DNA of 60,796 nt from Planctomycetota bacterium (GCA_028280485.1 JANQLS010000160.1:1-60796), one strand, 5' to 3'. Numbered from the stretch's first letter, positions 26,040 through 35,314 are shown. The notes: generated from the letters alone by a model not told the origin. Numbers and translations are program-made.

Positions 26040-27617
26040 TTAGCTTGTTTGCTGTAAGAAGCTTCGGGTTAAACCAGAAACACGGGGAGAGAGCCCCGCT
26101 ACTAAGCTGAAAAATTCTTTGTAATCGATGATGTCCCAAAGGCACTCGGGAACTTCTAAGCGTTCTAAAATCGTCCAAAGTTCGTCGAAGAGTTTTGCCC
26201 CACGTTGAAAATCTCCATTGAGTGAATTGATTCGCTTCTGAAGTTTCGTAAATGGATGATACTTTGTTTGAACGGGGTAGGAACCGACCATGTTCGCCGC
26301 TAAGTCAGCGAGGGCGACAAGTTTGATGATGTCAGGAGAGCTCTCTTTGACATCGTGATGAGCATGGATCGTTTTACACACATTCTCGTGCATATTCCAT
26401 GACTTCGCGAGGGTGAATCCCACTCTTTGATGGTCTAAGTCGCCTAATAGAAATCTTTCTAAAGATTTTGCCGAAGTCGCCCAGACCTTTCCTTCAGATC
26501 GAAGATCTTTTCTTTCGCTTTCGACTAATGCATCTAGAAGTTCCATCAACTCTTCAAAGCAGAGAGTCAGAGTGATTTTTCCAATATCGTGGATCAAGCC
26601 GACGGTAAATGGATCTTCTTCCTCGGTTAAGGTGAATTTCTCCCATAACCTCGCTTCTTGTAAGCGTTCGGTTTGTTTGGCGTCGAGTTGATATTTTTCA
26701 AGCTCGCTTTTTTGACGGACGCTTTGTAGTTCGGGCAGTGCGGGAATTAAGAATAGTTTTGCGAAGAAAGCACAAGCGGTAGAGTGTGTCCAAAACTTAT
26801 CGATTCTTCCCTTGGAGACTTTTGTGAATAAACTTCGGATACTACATGCTAAAACAATTTCACGAATTGGATTGGCGCCGGCGAGGCTGACGGCTTGATC
26901 GATGCTTTCAACTTTACTTCTAAAGCTGTAGTAACTGCTGTTGAGAAGTTTGAGGATGACCTTGGTTAGGGGGACATCCGGTTCGATAGCTTCAGCCCAC
27001 TTTGAAGCTGGATCCGTATCACTGAGCCCCTGAACTCTTCTTTGAGTGTCGGGCAGCGAGGGGAACTTATCTTCGGCTTCAAGCCGTTTTTCAATGATCT
27101 TTCGCCGTTCTTCGGGAGAGAGATCTTTGCTCTTATCTTGTTCTTTGGGATCGACCAAGAGGTGATTGTCGATGAAGGGAGCGTAATACGTTTCATCTAC
27201 TTTATCAGCTTTGACAATCGCGACTCCGATATCCTCAAGCTCTCTTTCTCGAACTCTTGCCTGAATTGGATCTTTATGGAGCGGATTGATTTCAGGATCA
27301 ATGACGAGGATGACTTGAGTGAGAGATGAGAGTTGGCGGGCTAAGGATCCGTGATTGCCTTGGAGTTTAGGCCCAATAAGGACCACTCGGATCCGATCAG
27401 TGTATTCTCTCCTGGCGAGCATGACGTCGACAGAATTTTCACACACGACATACTGAATCTGCTTTTCTTGAGGTAGAAAGTTGTTTCTGTCTTTGAGTAA
27501 AAAGACCAAGAAAGTGATATGAGGCTTCAAATCAATCTCATCGCCTAAAAGGAGGATGGGATTTTTTTGTTCCTCAGATTCTTGGGTCGTTGGATTTTCT
27601 TCGACAGATTGTGTCAT
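26040..27617 (-). CDS. HDOD domain signalling protein
   Basis: 525 residues, cytoplasmic. Residues 20-145 form an alpha/beta domain that looks like a degenerate receiver (ILLLGDEIDL, VVLIGPKLQG, VILVIDPEINP). A charged linker (160-185) follows, then the HDOD domain from about 190: FPSLPDTQRRVQ, LTKVILKLLNSSYYSF, IDQAVSLAGANPIREIVL, and the HD pair in GLIHDIGKITL, with HAHHDV further on. HDOD proteins act in bacterial signalling, often linked to cyclic-di-GMP or stress, usually without enzyme activity, although this one keeps HD residues. It stands alone, 250 bases from the ROK gene. Partner unknown. Confidence 0.88.
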   Translation of the reverse strand: MTQSVEENPTTQESEEQKNPILLLGDEIDLKPHITFLVFLLKDRNNFLPQEKQIQYVVCENSVDVMLARREYTDRIRVVLIGPKLQGNHGSLARQLSSLTQVILVIDPEINPLHKDPIQARVRERELEDIGVAIVKADKVDETYYAPFIDNHLLVDPKEQDKSKDLSPEERRKIIEKRLEAEDKFPSLPDTQRRVQGLSDTDPASKWAEAIEPDVPLTKVILKLLNSSYYSFRSKVESIDQAVSLAGANPIREIVLACSIRSLFTKVSKGRIDKFWTHSTACAFFAKLFLIPALPELQSVRQKSELEKYQLDAKQTERLQEARLWEKFTLTEEEDPFTVGLIHDIGKITLTLCFEELMELLDALVESERKDLRSEGKVWATSAKSLERFLLGDLDHQRVGFTLAKSWNMHENVCKTIHAHHDVKESSPDIIKLVALADLAANMVGSYPVQTKYHPFTKLQKRINSLNGDFQRGAKLFDELWTILERLEVPECLWDIIDYKEFFSLVAGLSPRVSGLTRSFLQQTS

Positions 27618-27933
27618 GTACTTGCACTGATTGCGTGACGTCTAAAGGGGTGATCTCGTTTTAATTACAAGATCTATTGCCGGCAAATGATGTTAGAGGT
27701 GAGGCCCAACTGCAAGTTCCGAGAAAGAGGAAAGAGACTCTAACATTCAATTAACTTCTTCGGCTAGATGATGGAATAACTTTGTTTTAGATAAAGATCT
27801 ACGGTTATCGGGCTCCCTCTTTGGAGAACTACTTAAGGTCTGGACACTTATTTCAAAAAAAAGCCTCAGGCACTTTGAGGTGCCTGGGGCTTAGATTAAA
27901 AGTATCAATTAGGCTTTTGTGGATTATCAGAGG
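27618..27933. other. Intergenic stretch carrying one terminator
   Basis: Apart from the terminator at 27855-27892 I see no gene. A short plus-strand frame crossing it runs through the terminator and into the ThuA gene on the other strand. Confidence 0.7.
27855..27892 (-). terminator. Intrinsic terminator of the sulfatase-PfpI-ThuA operon
   Basis: Read on the minus strand: GCCCCAGGCAC, loop CTCAAA, GTGCCTGAGGC, then a run of T. An 11-bp stem with one G-T pair and a T-tract, 41 bases beyond the ThuA stop. Confidence 0.92.
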
Positions 27934-28767
27934 CTACTGTTTTTTAGCCTTCTCCTTCTTGTTGTCTTTCTTCTTCTGTATGTATGTTTTCGGAATACTT
28001 CCGTCTTCACCCAGTTTTTTACAGGACCAAAGCAAGCCTTTGGTGAGGAGATCTAAATACTCCGGTTGAGCCATTGTCTCTGTGTGATGCCCAATCGTTG
28101 TTCCAAAGGTTCGACCCTTGCCGTGAGTGTTGACCCAAACGACAGGATGGTATTTTTTGGTGTCTTTTCCATAAGCTTTGGCTAAGACGACTGCTTTCGG
28201 CCAAACTTTTTCGATCATGTAGAGTTCTCCATTTGGAGGTAACCAACCATCGACAAAGTTCAAGGTGATCGGGTGATCTTTTTTAACGAGTTCCACTTTG
28301 AACGCTCTCTTACCTTCGTGTCTTTTTGAAGTGACTCCAACGATCTTTCTCCAAGCATCGGTTTTCGCGTTTCTGTAACTATGCATGGAACAATGAAGCA
28401 TCACAGCGCCCACCCCTTTTTCATGAGCTTTGGCAATGTTTTCGATGTAAGGAACATCGGTAACACCCCCGTAACACTCGTTATGAATCACGACGTCATA
28501 TCCCTTAGCCCAATCTTTTTTCGTATAGACCTCAAGCTTGGCATTGCGTTTTGCCTTGGGATTCCATTTAGCTACGTCGACTTTAATTTTGATTCTTTTA
28601 GAAAGGCCTTCCGTGATGACTTTTGTTTGGCCTTTGTAATCATGGCAGCAACCTCCGGTGACGAGGAGTGCTTTAATCGGCTTAACTTTTTCTTCTGCGT
28701 TAACCGTTGTATTCATGAGTGAAACAGCAATTAAAAGAATCGATAGAATTATTTTGACTGATTTCAT
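27934..28767 (-). CDS. Exported ThuA-like protein
   Basis: 277 residues from the ATG giving a clean signal peptide (MKSVKIILSILLIAVS, cut near VNAEE). A longer frame would overlap the upstream gene. The body is a ThuA (trehalose-utilisation, class I amidotransferase-like) fold: KALLVTGGCCHDYKGQ, YDVVIHNECYGGV, GVGAVMLHCSMHSYR, HPVVWVNTHGKGRTFGTTIGHH and a lysine-rich tail. In planctomycetes such proteins are common beside sulfatases and DUF1080 proteins and are thought to act on sugars; ThuA of Sinorhizobium converts trehalose to its 3-keto form with ThuB. Third gene of the operon, 40 bases after PfpI, ending at a terminator. Confidence 0.93.
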   Translation of the reverse strand: MKSVKIILSILLIAVSLMNTTVNAEEKVKPIKALLVTGGCCHDYKGQTKVITEGLSKRIKIKVDVAKWNPKAKRNAKLEVYTKKDWAKGYDVVIHNECYGGVTDVPYIENIAKAHEKGVGAVMLHCSMHSYRNAKTDAWRKIVGVTSKRHEGKRAFKVELVKKDHPITLNFVDGWLPPNGELYMIEKVWPKAVVLAKAYGKDTKKYHPVVWVNTHGKGRTFGTTIGHHTETMAQPEYLDLLTKGLLWSCKKLGEDGSIPKTYIQKKKDNKKEKAKKQ

Positions 28768-28807
28768 GGTGCTTTGGGACCCGTTGAAGGTATTTGAGAA
28801 ATAGCTT

Positions 28808-29359
28808 TTAACCTTCGATGTAGTTGAAGATTTCACGATAAAACTCGGGATGAGATTCCCAGGTTTGAGCTGAAATGATGTGGCCGTCTCGAACTGCTTG
28901 GCGGGTGTCGAAAGTGCCTCCACTCGATTCCACTTCAAACTTGATGTGTTCATAACAGGTCAAGCATCGACCTTCGGTGACTCCTGCGGCCACGAGAAGT
29001 TGAATCCCATGGCAGATCGATCCGATCATCTTTTCTTGATCGTTAAATGCTCTGATGATCCGAATGACATCAGGGTCGTTACGTAGATACTCGGGAGCTC
29101 TTCCACCGATGAGAATCGTCCCCATATAATCATCGGGATTGACTTCACTGAAAGTTAGTTGTGATTCCCAGCCGTAGCCTCGAGTTTCGACGTAGGTGTC
29201 CCAGCCGGGTTCAAAATCGTGAAGCACTAAGTTAAGGCGCTTCTTGGAAGGAGCGGCTACGATGGCTTCATAACCTGCTTCCTGAAAGCGATGCACGGCA
29301 TAGAGGGTTTCGTAACCCTCTCCGCCATCTCCCGTGATAATGAGTACTTTTTTGCTCAT
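28808..29359 (-). CDS. DJ-1/PfpI family protein
   Basis: 183 residues, the usual size. The nucleophile elbow GSICHGIQLL holds Cys116 with His117 next to it, and a conserved Glu in GDGGEGYE (14 or 17) completes the usual acidic-Cys setting; TILIGGRAPEYLR precedes it. Family members are cysteine proteases, deglycases or chaperones. No signal peptide. AAGGA lies 7 bases before the start. It lies between a secreted sulfatase (29 bases) and an exported ThuA-like protein (40 bases), so a role in the same sugar pathway is suggested, for example repair of carbonyl damage. That is inference. Confidence 0.95.
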   Translation of the reverse strand: MSKKVLIITGDGGEGYETLYAVHRFQEAGYEAIVAAPSKKRLNLVLHDFEPGWDTYVETRGYGWESQLTFSEVNPDDYMGTILIGGRAPEYLRNDPDVIRIIRAFNDQEKMIGSICHGIQLLVAAGVTEGRCLTCYEHIKFEVESSGGTFDTRQAVRDGHIISAQTWESHPEFYREIFNYIEG

Positions 29360-29388
29360 AGTTTTTCCTTGGTCTTAAAACCAATATG

Positions 29389-31281
29389 TTAGTTTGATAG
29401 TCGGCGACTGAGCGCTCCCAAAAGACGGGGGACATAATTTCCCATACGGCCGGGGGTGTCTTTGGCTTTTTGGGGCAGTTTTTTAATTTGTTCAGCTAAG
29501 GGTTTGGCTTTATCCCCAAGAATATCGATCGCATTGAGAGCTAACATCGAAACATAAACGCCATGTTTTTGAATAGAGGCATTTTGAATTAATGTTTCCA
29601 ATGCAGCTTCGAGATCTTTCTTATTACCGTATCTACCAAGGGCCTCAGCGGCGATGATTTTCACACTGGGATCTTTGTCTCGCAGGGCCCCGAGTAAATC
29701 TCGGCGTGAAGCTTTCACTTCATCTTCACCTCGCATCAGTATTCCTAATACAGCCCAATAACGGATCGCAGGATCACTGGATCCTAATCGATTTTTAAGT
29801 TCAGTGCTGAACTTTGAATCCATCGACGAAGCCATTTCGGCCGTTTCCAAAATTTTAGGTAGATCGTAAGTTTTATTATCTCTTCCTACTTCGTAAGCCG
29901 TTCTTCCCTTTGAACGAGTTTGAATTTGAGCTTCGGGAAGAAAGCCGATATCTCTAATTTTAAAAACATGATCTCGATGGGCTTTTCGAAGTTCCTCTAA
30001 CTTGCTTTTGTATTTGGGATTTTTCGCCAAATTTTTGACTTCATCGGGATCGTTTTTGAGATCGTAGAGTTCTTCTGCAGGTTTTGTTTCCCAGAAGTAA
30101 GTTTGGGGAGGACTTAACTTTCCTTCGTCATAGAGCTGTTTCCAAACTCGAGTCGTGGGGGTCTTGAACATGTAATCGATGTACTGCCCGTAGATTTTGT
30201 GCGGCATGTAATTCCGAATATAGATGAACTGTTGATCCCGGACGACTCGAACAAGGTCGTAACGTTCATCCATCCGACCTCGGAATCCGTGCTGATAACT
30301 TACTGGTTGAGCCTGGTACTTGCCCAAAAAAGCATTACCGTGAAAATGCTTTGGAGGTTTGATGCCGGCTAAGCTGAGCACGGTAGGAGCGAGATCGATA
30401 AACCCAACCAAACGATCTGTCTTTTCTCCTTTTTTATAATCAGGAGAAGCGAGGTGTTTAAATTTCTCAGGGATATAAACTACGAGAGGAACTCGAAGGC
30501 CCGAATTGTAGGGCCAGCGTTTGCTCCTCGGCATACCAGGGCCGTGGTCACCGTAGTAAAAAACGATGGTGTCTTCGGAGAGTCCTGCTTCTTCCAATTC
30601 TTGAAGAGCCCCTCCAACCAGTTTGTCCATCGCCGTGAGTTGGTCGTAATACTGAGCCCAACCTTTGCGCACTTCGGGAGTATCGGGGTGGTAAGCCGGA
30701 ATGCGCACTTTCTTGGGATCGTGGATCAGTTTCTTATTCTTATTCCAATTTCTAATTTTGCTTTCGTGACTGATCGTAAAGTTAAAGATTGCGAAGAAGG
30801 GTTGGTCTTTTTCTCTCTGTTTCCAGTGGGTGGCTTTTTCCCAAACTTGCCCGGGCTTCACTAAGTTGTAATCTTCTTTTTTACGATTGGTGCAAAAGTA
30901 TCCTGCTTCTTTTAAGTACTGTGGGTACATCTTAAAAGGTTCAGGGAGATGGAGTTGACTTCTCATATGCTCCGCACCGGTTGCAGGCGGAAAGATACCT
31001 GAAATGATTGTGGTTCGAGCGGGAGCGCAAACGGGAGCCGTCGACCAAGCGTTGAGGTAAGTAGAGCCCTTTTTAGCTAAGGCATCGATGTGAGGGGTAT
31101 CCGCATAAGTGTCGCCATAACAACCGAGGTGAGGGCCGTTATCTTCGCTGGTCAGCCATAGTATATTAGGGCGTTTGTTTTCTGCTGAGCTGAGAGTAGT
31201 GCTACCGAAGATGAATACAGACAAGAGCAACCACGTCAAATGAAGTGGAGCTAAATTGTGGTAGAATGATAGAGCTTTCAT
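29389..31281 (-). CDS. Exported type I sulfatase with C-terminal HEAT-like repeats
   Basis: 630 residues from the Met with GAGG seven bases upstream (an in-frame ATG eight codons earlier is weaker). Signal peptide 1-33 (cut near SSAEN). Sulfatase motifs: RPNILWLTSEDNGPH for metals, CAPAR (Cys85, the formylglycine site) in the 80s, YYGDHGPGMPRSKRW, and LYDLKNDPDEVKNLA at the end of the catalytic part. Residues about 505-630 form HEAT-like helices (DPAIRYWAVLGILM, DPSVKIIAAEALGRYG), an extension often seen in planctomycetes. It removes sulfate esters from polysaccharides in the periplasm or outside. It heads the operon with PfpI and ThuA genes. An anaerobic or aerobic formylglycine-forming enzyme is needed from elsewhere. 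Confidence 0.96.
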   Translation of the reverse strand: MKALSFYHNLAPLHLTWLLLSVFIFGSTTLSSAENKRPNILWLTSEDNGPHLGCYGDTYADTPHIDALAKKGSTYLNAWSTAPVCAPARTTIISGIFPPATGAEHMRSQLHLPEPFKMYPQYLKEAGYFCTNRKKEDYNLVKPGQVWEKATHWKQREKDQPFFAIFNFTISHESKIRNWNKNKKLIHDPKKVRIPAYHPDTPEVRKGWAQYYDQLTAMDKLVGGALQELEEAGLSEDTIVFYYGDHGPGMPRSKRWPYNSGLRVPLVVYIPEKFKHLASPDYKKGEKTDRLVGFIDLAPTVLSLAGIKPPKHFHGNAFLGKYQAQPVSYQHGFRGRMDERYDLVRVVRDQQFIYIRNYMPHKIYGQYIDYMFKTPTTRVWKQLYDEGKLSPPQTYFWETKPAEELYDLKNDPDEVKNLAKNPKYKSKLEELRKAHRDHVFKIRDIGFLPEAQIQTRSKGRTAYEVGRDNKTYDLPKILETAEMASSMDSKFSTELKNRLGSSDPAIRYWAVLGILMRGEDEVKASRRDLLGALRDKDPSVKIIAAEALGRYGNKKDLEAALETLIQNASIQKHGVYVSMLALNAIDILGDKAKPLAEQIKKLPQKAKDTPGRMGNYVPRLLGALSRRLSN

Positions 31282-31537
31282 GTTTTTCCTCGATGGAGTT
31301 TTCATTATTCCGCAATTTTTTTTAGGATTTGATTGAGATTGCTATACCCTAAAGTCTAGTCTCCTAAAGTTTAGCGATAAGGCAGTGGGATGAAGTCTTA
31401 TAGTGTACCCTAGCTGGATCCAAGAAAGCACGTCTGGGTGGTATACTTTTTAGGAGTTCTCTTCAATTTGTTCCTGGTAAAAGAAACTAGCGCGTTGATT
31501 TTGAAGCAAATTGCGGCGGTGGTTGGGACCATAAAAA

Positions 31538-33175
31538 ATGAAGCACAAATTTACTCTTCTCATATTGATCTTTTTTGCTCTGAGCGCGTTCAATCCGTTG
31601 GAGGCTCGGCTCAAGTGGCGTATTGTCAAAAAAGAGATTCAAGCTGCGATCAATGCTTGTAAAAGACACCGACCTGAACTCTCGGATACGGAGTTAGATT
31701 TCGCGTTTTTGATCAGGTACGAAAACACATTAAAGAATGCTTTTTCACCTGAGATTAAAGACGCTAGTCTGATGAGAAGGGTTAAAGAATTGTTCGTCTT
31801 GTTAGATGACATCGATCCCGGCGAATATCCCCAAATCTACAGTGTCACTAGTATCGGGCTTTCCAAGGCTTTGACCTCTCTTCAGAGCGAGCACATCGAA
31901 GACTTCGTAAAGATGTCGAAGAACTATTGGGGATCTAAGTCTAAACGCTCAGTCGACAAGAATGTTTTGCAGCGCATTTTGATTTCCGAGCAATTGAGTA
32001 AGCTCATGCGGAGTCAAGAGACGCGCCAACACGAGTTAGCTGACCTCATCCAACATCTCCTTCAGCGTGAAGTGGATTGGATGGGTCGGTTAGCTCCAAA
32101 ACCCGTTTACTCAACTAAGGCGATCGAACTTTTAAAGGCTTCACATAAATCTCAATCCATATACGGATTGTTAGATTCTGTGGATGAGGTTTACACTTTC
32201 GCGATTAAGCAGAAGAAGCCAGATCTCTGGCTCACTCCGATCGTGAGTACGTTGGTCGAGTTACTGGGTAAAACCGAAGTGCGCGTAAAAACGATTCGCG
32301 GTGAAATTTTACCCCTTAGTGATGAGCGAACTGTTTCCCAGAGTCAAATTTGGATACGAACGGCTGAGCTGTTAGTAAGATTGACGGCCAAGGATGATTT
32401 AGTTTGGTATCCCGAATGGAAAGAGTTTTGGGCTCTCTACGCGGGAGAAAATAAAGTCAATACGGCAGGCTATGATTTTGTTTCAGCTTGGCAACGTGCC
32501 CAGGGCCTCTTCGGACAAGGAACCATCGTGGGATCGGTGGGGAAAGGGAAATCCAATCGCTTCTTTGGAATCGAACAGAGGAGCTCAAAGTTTTTAATCA
32601 TCCTGGATACTTCTGGAAGTATGGTTGAAAACTCCAGGAAGATCGATCGCCTGAAAATATTGAAAAAGGAAGCTATCCGGTTTTTACGCTATTTAAAGCC
32701 GGGATCCTATTTCAATATTCTTCCCTACAACTCGGAATGTTCTATCGGCGGTAGTCTGTCGGGTGGGCATAAGCTGATTGCCAAAACATTACCTCGAGGT
32801 AAATTAAATCCAAGTGTGATCAAGTGGATCAATTCATTAAAGGCGGGAGGCAAAACTCGGACTGATTTAGCATTTCAAGAAGCCTTCGGGGTGGTAAATA
32901 AGAAAATTTCTAGGAAGTTCAAACCATTATTCCAAGAGATTTATTTCATCACGGACGGTACACCTACTTATCAAAGTGGGAAAGCATTAAAGGGTAAGCA
33001 CATCACATTGCTTTTAAAAATGATTAAGGGGTTGAACGCTCGACATAGAGTGATTATTCATAGCATCGGATTTCCCGGCATGGCCAGTATTTTTATTCAA
33101 GACCTGGCTCGTCAAAATAACGGAACTCTTAAAATCATCCGATCACAGCTTATCCAACAGCCACAGCAGAATTAA
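31538..33175 (+). CDS. Exported von Willebrand factor A domain protein
   Basis: 545 residues. Signal peptide (MKHKFTLLILIFFALSAF, cut near EAR). Residues 40-330 are helical and unrecognised, with many basic residues. The vWA domain spans about 350-540: metal site DTSGSM (Asp357, Ser359, Ser361), Thr442 in KTRTDLAF, and ITDGTPT. With all MIDAS positions kept it should bind a divalent metal and a protein ligand. Planctomycetes have many such exported vWA/squalene-cyclase-type proteins of unknown role. It stands alone, facing away from the sulfatase operon across a 256-base divergent promoter region. Confidence 0.9.
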   Translation: MKHKFTLLILIFFALSAFNPLEARLKWRIVKKEIQAAINACKRHRPELSDTELDFAFLIRYENTLKNAFSPEIKDASLMRRVKELFVLLDDIDPGEYPQIYSVTSIGLSKALTSLQSEHIEDFVKMSKNYWGSKSKRSVDKNVLQRILISEQLSKLMRSQETRQHELADLIQHLLQREVDWMGRLAPKPVYSTKAIELLKASHKSQSIYGLLDSVDEVYTFAIKQKKPDLWLTPIVSTLVELLGKTEVRVKTIRGEILPLSDERTVSQSQIWIRTAELLVRLTAKDDLVWYPEWKEFWALYAGENKVNTAGYDFVSAWQRAQGLFGQGTIVGSVGKGKSNRFFGIEQRSSKFLIILDTSGSMVENSRKIDRLKILKKEAIRFLRYLKPGSYFNILPYNSECSIGGSLSGGHKLIAKTLPRGKLNPSVIKWINSLKAGGKTRTDLAFQEAFGVVNKKISRKFKPLFQEIYFITDGTPTYQSGKALKGKHITLLLKMIKGLNARHRVIIHSIGFPGMASIFIQDLARQNNGTLKIIRSQLIQQPQQN

Positions 33176-33254
33176 ATCGCAACAGAACAATTTCGCTACA
33201 GGGTTCGATCGATTCTGGGCGACTACGAGGAGGCTGAGGTTGGGATTTTATAGA

Positions 33255-33452
33255 TTAGTTTCGTCTATATTTTAACTCTTCATAGCGATGAATTAAATTG
33301 AGGGTGGGTTGTGGAGATTCTCCTTCTTGATCGAATTGGTGCATGAACTTTTTAAGTTCGATAACCATTTCATCCAGAAGGCCAGTGTACTCACTAAATT
33401 CCCCAGAAGCTGGACTCAGATTGATCCAATCTTCCTTGGTGATGTGTTCCAT
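33255..33452 (-). CDS. Small acidic protein of unknown function
   Basis: 65 residues, acidic, probably two helices, without signal or membrane segment. AAGGTGA lies about 6 bases before the ATG, which is the main support. It converges with the vWA gene (80 bases between stops). No family recognised. Confidence 0.5.
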   Translation of the reverse strand: MEHITKEDWINLSPASGEFSEYTGLLDEMVIELKKFMHQFDQEGESPQPTLNLIHRYEELKYRRN

Positions 33453-33545
33453 CTCTTCACCTTATTGCGATCCAAAAACTTAATTTAAAAGCGTTGGAAA
33501 GCTCTCAAACATTGCGTTTGAGCACAGGAACATTTCCGTGAAAAC

Positions 33546-33589
33546 TTTGTGTAAAAACTCAGTCTCTACCTCTGAGTTTACAGCACAAA
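33546..33589. other. Two-part hairpin
   Basis: TTTGTG (33546-33551) pairs with CACAAA (33584-33589), then a small internal loop, then AAACTCAG (33555-33562) pairs with CTGAGTTT (33572-33579) around a 9-base loop. A weakly T-rich tract follows on the plus strand. It could be the 5' leader of the small minus-strand gene, a small RNA, or a weak terminator. Confidence 0.45.
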
Positions 33590-33969
33590 TCTTTTCTCTC
33601 TTATCTATAACTAATCGAACCTTAATTTGTGATTGTCTTGTCGTTACAAAGCAAGGCTCTCTCTCCTAATTAGTTATTAACTCTAATAACCTGCCCTAGG
33701 ATCTCTTGCAAGCAATATTAGAATTATATTCTGCAGTTGAAAATAAATAAGGCAATTCTTTAATCAGTCTATTTCACTGAGTTTTATTAAGCTTGTTAAG
33801 TAATCGTTGTTAATAATTTGGGTTGTCGTTTATCGGCGATTCTAATGCTCCCTTTTCATCGGACATTGACTTGAACATCGCCCGGGCGATGTGGCTGGAT
33901 TGGTAATTTCAGCTCTATGAATTTACGTCTTCAATAAAATGGCCTCTATCCTAATGGAAAAACAACCCT

Positions 33970-34027
33970 AACTAGCCCGAAGCGCTAGCGAGGGGAACTT
34001 TCCTCTCGCTAGCGCTTCGGGCTAGTT
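33970..34027. repeat. Fold-back pair of TAGCCCGAAGCG units, ends outward
   Basis: Arms 33970-33995 and 34002-34027 are complementary at 25 of 26 positions with a 6-base spacer. This is what the 150-bp element would look like with its middle deleted. Confidence 0.9.
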
Positions 34028-34112
34028 AATAGAATTCACTGAACAATTCCGAACACCAATTAGATTTCAAATTTTACACTTTCGAATTTATGTAAGTTGA
34101 CCCTTCCCTTCT

Positions 34113-34284
34113 CCCTTACCAGGTAAGGGTTAAAAGAGGGTGGAACGAACGAATTCGGACACAATTCCCCTCATTCCGTTACCTGGTAAGGGGAGAGGGG
34201 CGGAATTGTCCGATTGTGAACTTTGGATTGTTGATTTATTTTACAGATTTAGAGTTTTGTAAAATCAAATGCTTACCTGGTAGG
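34113..34284. repeat. TTACCWGGTAA palindromes (three)
   Basis: CCCTTACCAGGTAAGGG at 34113-34129 is a perfect palindrome around one base. TTACCTGGTAA recurs at 34179-34189 and, as CTTACCTGGTAGG, at 34272-34284. Each is beside a run of G with A (GGGGAGAGGGG type). The same family is found at 60614-60685. Confidence 0.75.
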
Positions 34285-34350
34285 GGACATGAATATAGGT
34301 AGGGGAGTCGCTGGTTTTGGGAGGGGTAGAAAAAGCTGAAACAGATTTAG

Positions 34351-34668
34351 CTAGTTAAAAAAATCTTTGTCGAAGAACGCAACCCAAATCATGAACCCGT
34401 AGTAAGCCATAGAAAGTAAAAGCAAAATCACCGCGGCGATTTTGTTCTTCAAATCGACTAGGTATTTTTCGAAAGCTTCTTTGCGCCACTCTTTTGAGAA
34501 AAGACACCGAATTGCGAGCATGACTGGGAATGAAAGGAAAAACATCACATCCCGTCCTCCTCCGGTACCAGCGAGTACGCTATGGTAGTACAACGCAAAA
34601 GTTCCGCCGAAGAGGAAGGTGAACCAAAGTGTTTCGATTAGCCATGTAGGTAGTTTCTTTTGTGGCAT
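34351..34668 (-). CDS. Small integral membrane protein
   Basis: 105 residues with three hydrophobic segments (about 8-28, 41-57, 76-97) separated by a charged loop (SKEWRKEAFEKYLVDLKNK). No family recognised, no catalytic motif visible. GGGAG is about 12 bases upstream. It sits 88 bases after the next unknown membrane-anchored protein gene, on the same strand, and may be co-transcribed with it. Confidence 0.6.
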   Translation of the reverse strand: MPQKKLPTWLIETLWFTFLFGGTFALYYHSVLAGTGGGRDVMFFLSFPVMLAIRCLFSKEWRKEAFEKYLVDLKNKIAAVILLLLSMAYYGFMIWVAFFDKDFFN

Positions 34669-34756
34669 AAATTTTTCTGCACACTCCCGTTACGAGGTAA
34701 CCATCTAAGCAAAAGCGATGAGGCCACATTTATTGTTTATTAAAGGCGATTGGGGT

Positions 34757-35314
34757 TCATTTATTTTCTTGGCTTTGAGGAGATTGAAAATCATCACGAA
34801 TCACACCCTCTACATCGGGTGATAGTACTGCCATTTTAGATTCTTTTGAATTTATTAAAGTGATGGAACCTGAATCAAAACCTGAATCGATTTCAAAGTG
34901 TTTAAAGGATTCGGTTGTGTTTTCACCTGTGTAAGAACGCCTAAGAAGTTCAATTTTGGAACCAGTGATCCCTAATTCTTCAACACTTACACTTGACATT
35001 TTTATCGATGAAGTATGTTTACGATTAGATTCATCAGCATCGATTAAGGACGGAGCGTTGAGCTTAAGCTGCGGTCCACGTTTTAATAGACTGAGATTGA
35101 ATAAAATTTCTTTATTTTCCCCAATGAGAATTAAGGAATAGTCATCTACGCCGTGCTTGCCTTTGCCTAAAAACGCCTTCACATTGCCCCATTCATCTAC
35201 GATCGTTAATGATTTTGCACTTAAATGCTGGGAGGTTTGTAAATTGTATGTATGAAAAGAAAGAGAAATGGTTGCTATTAAAACAAGAATATTTGCAATG
35301 GCTAGTTTTTTCAT
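34757..35314 (-). CDS. Unknown membrane-anchored periplasmic protein
   Basis: 185 residues. An N-terminal hydrophobic stretch (AIANILVLIATISLSF) acts as signal anchor or signal peptide. The rest is beta-rich and hydrophilic: phrases such as LTIVDEWGNVKAFLGKG, DDYSLILIGENKEILFNL and SGSITLINSKESKMAVLS look like repeated short strands, as in exported proteins that describe a value in three similar sections. No family or active-site motif recognised. Its neighbours are also unknown proteins. Confidence 0.65.
   Translation of the reverse strand: MKKLAIANILVLIATISLSFHTYNLQTSQHLSAKSLTIVDEWGNVKAFLGKGKHGVDDYSLILIGENKEILFNLSLLKRGPQLKLNAPSLIDADESNRKHTSSIKMSSVSVEELGITGSKIELLRRSYTGENTTESFKHFEIDSGFDSGSITLINSKESKMAVLSPDVEGVIRDDFQSPQSQENK

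Larger units (their letters stand above)
33453..34350. other. AT-rich 0.9-kb gene-free stretch
   Basis: No gene is supported. It contains a long two-part hairpin (33546-33589), a fold-back pair of TAGCCCGAAGCG units (33970-34027) and three TTACCWGGTAA palindromes (34113-34284). The first 500 bases are clearly AT-rich. Confidence 0.7.

Noticed and set aside
27821..28069. Plus-strand frame of 82 residues
   Set aside because: It runs through the terminator and antisense to the end of the ThuA gene.
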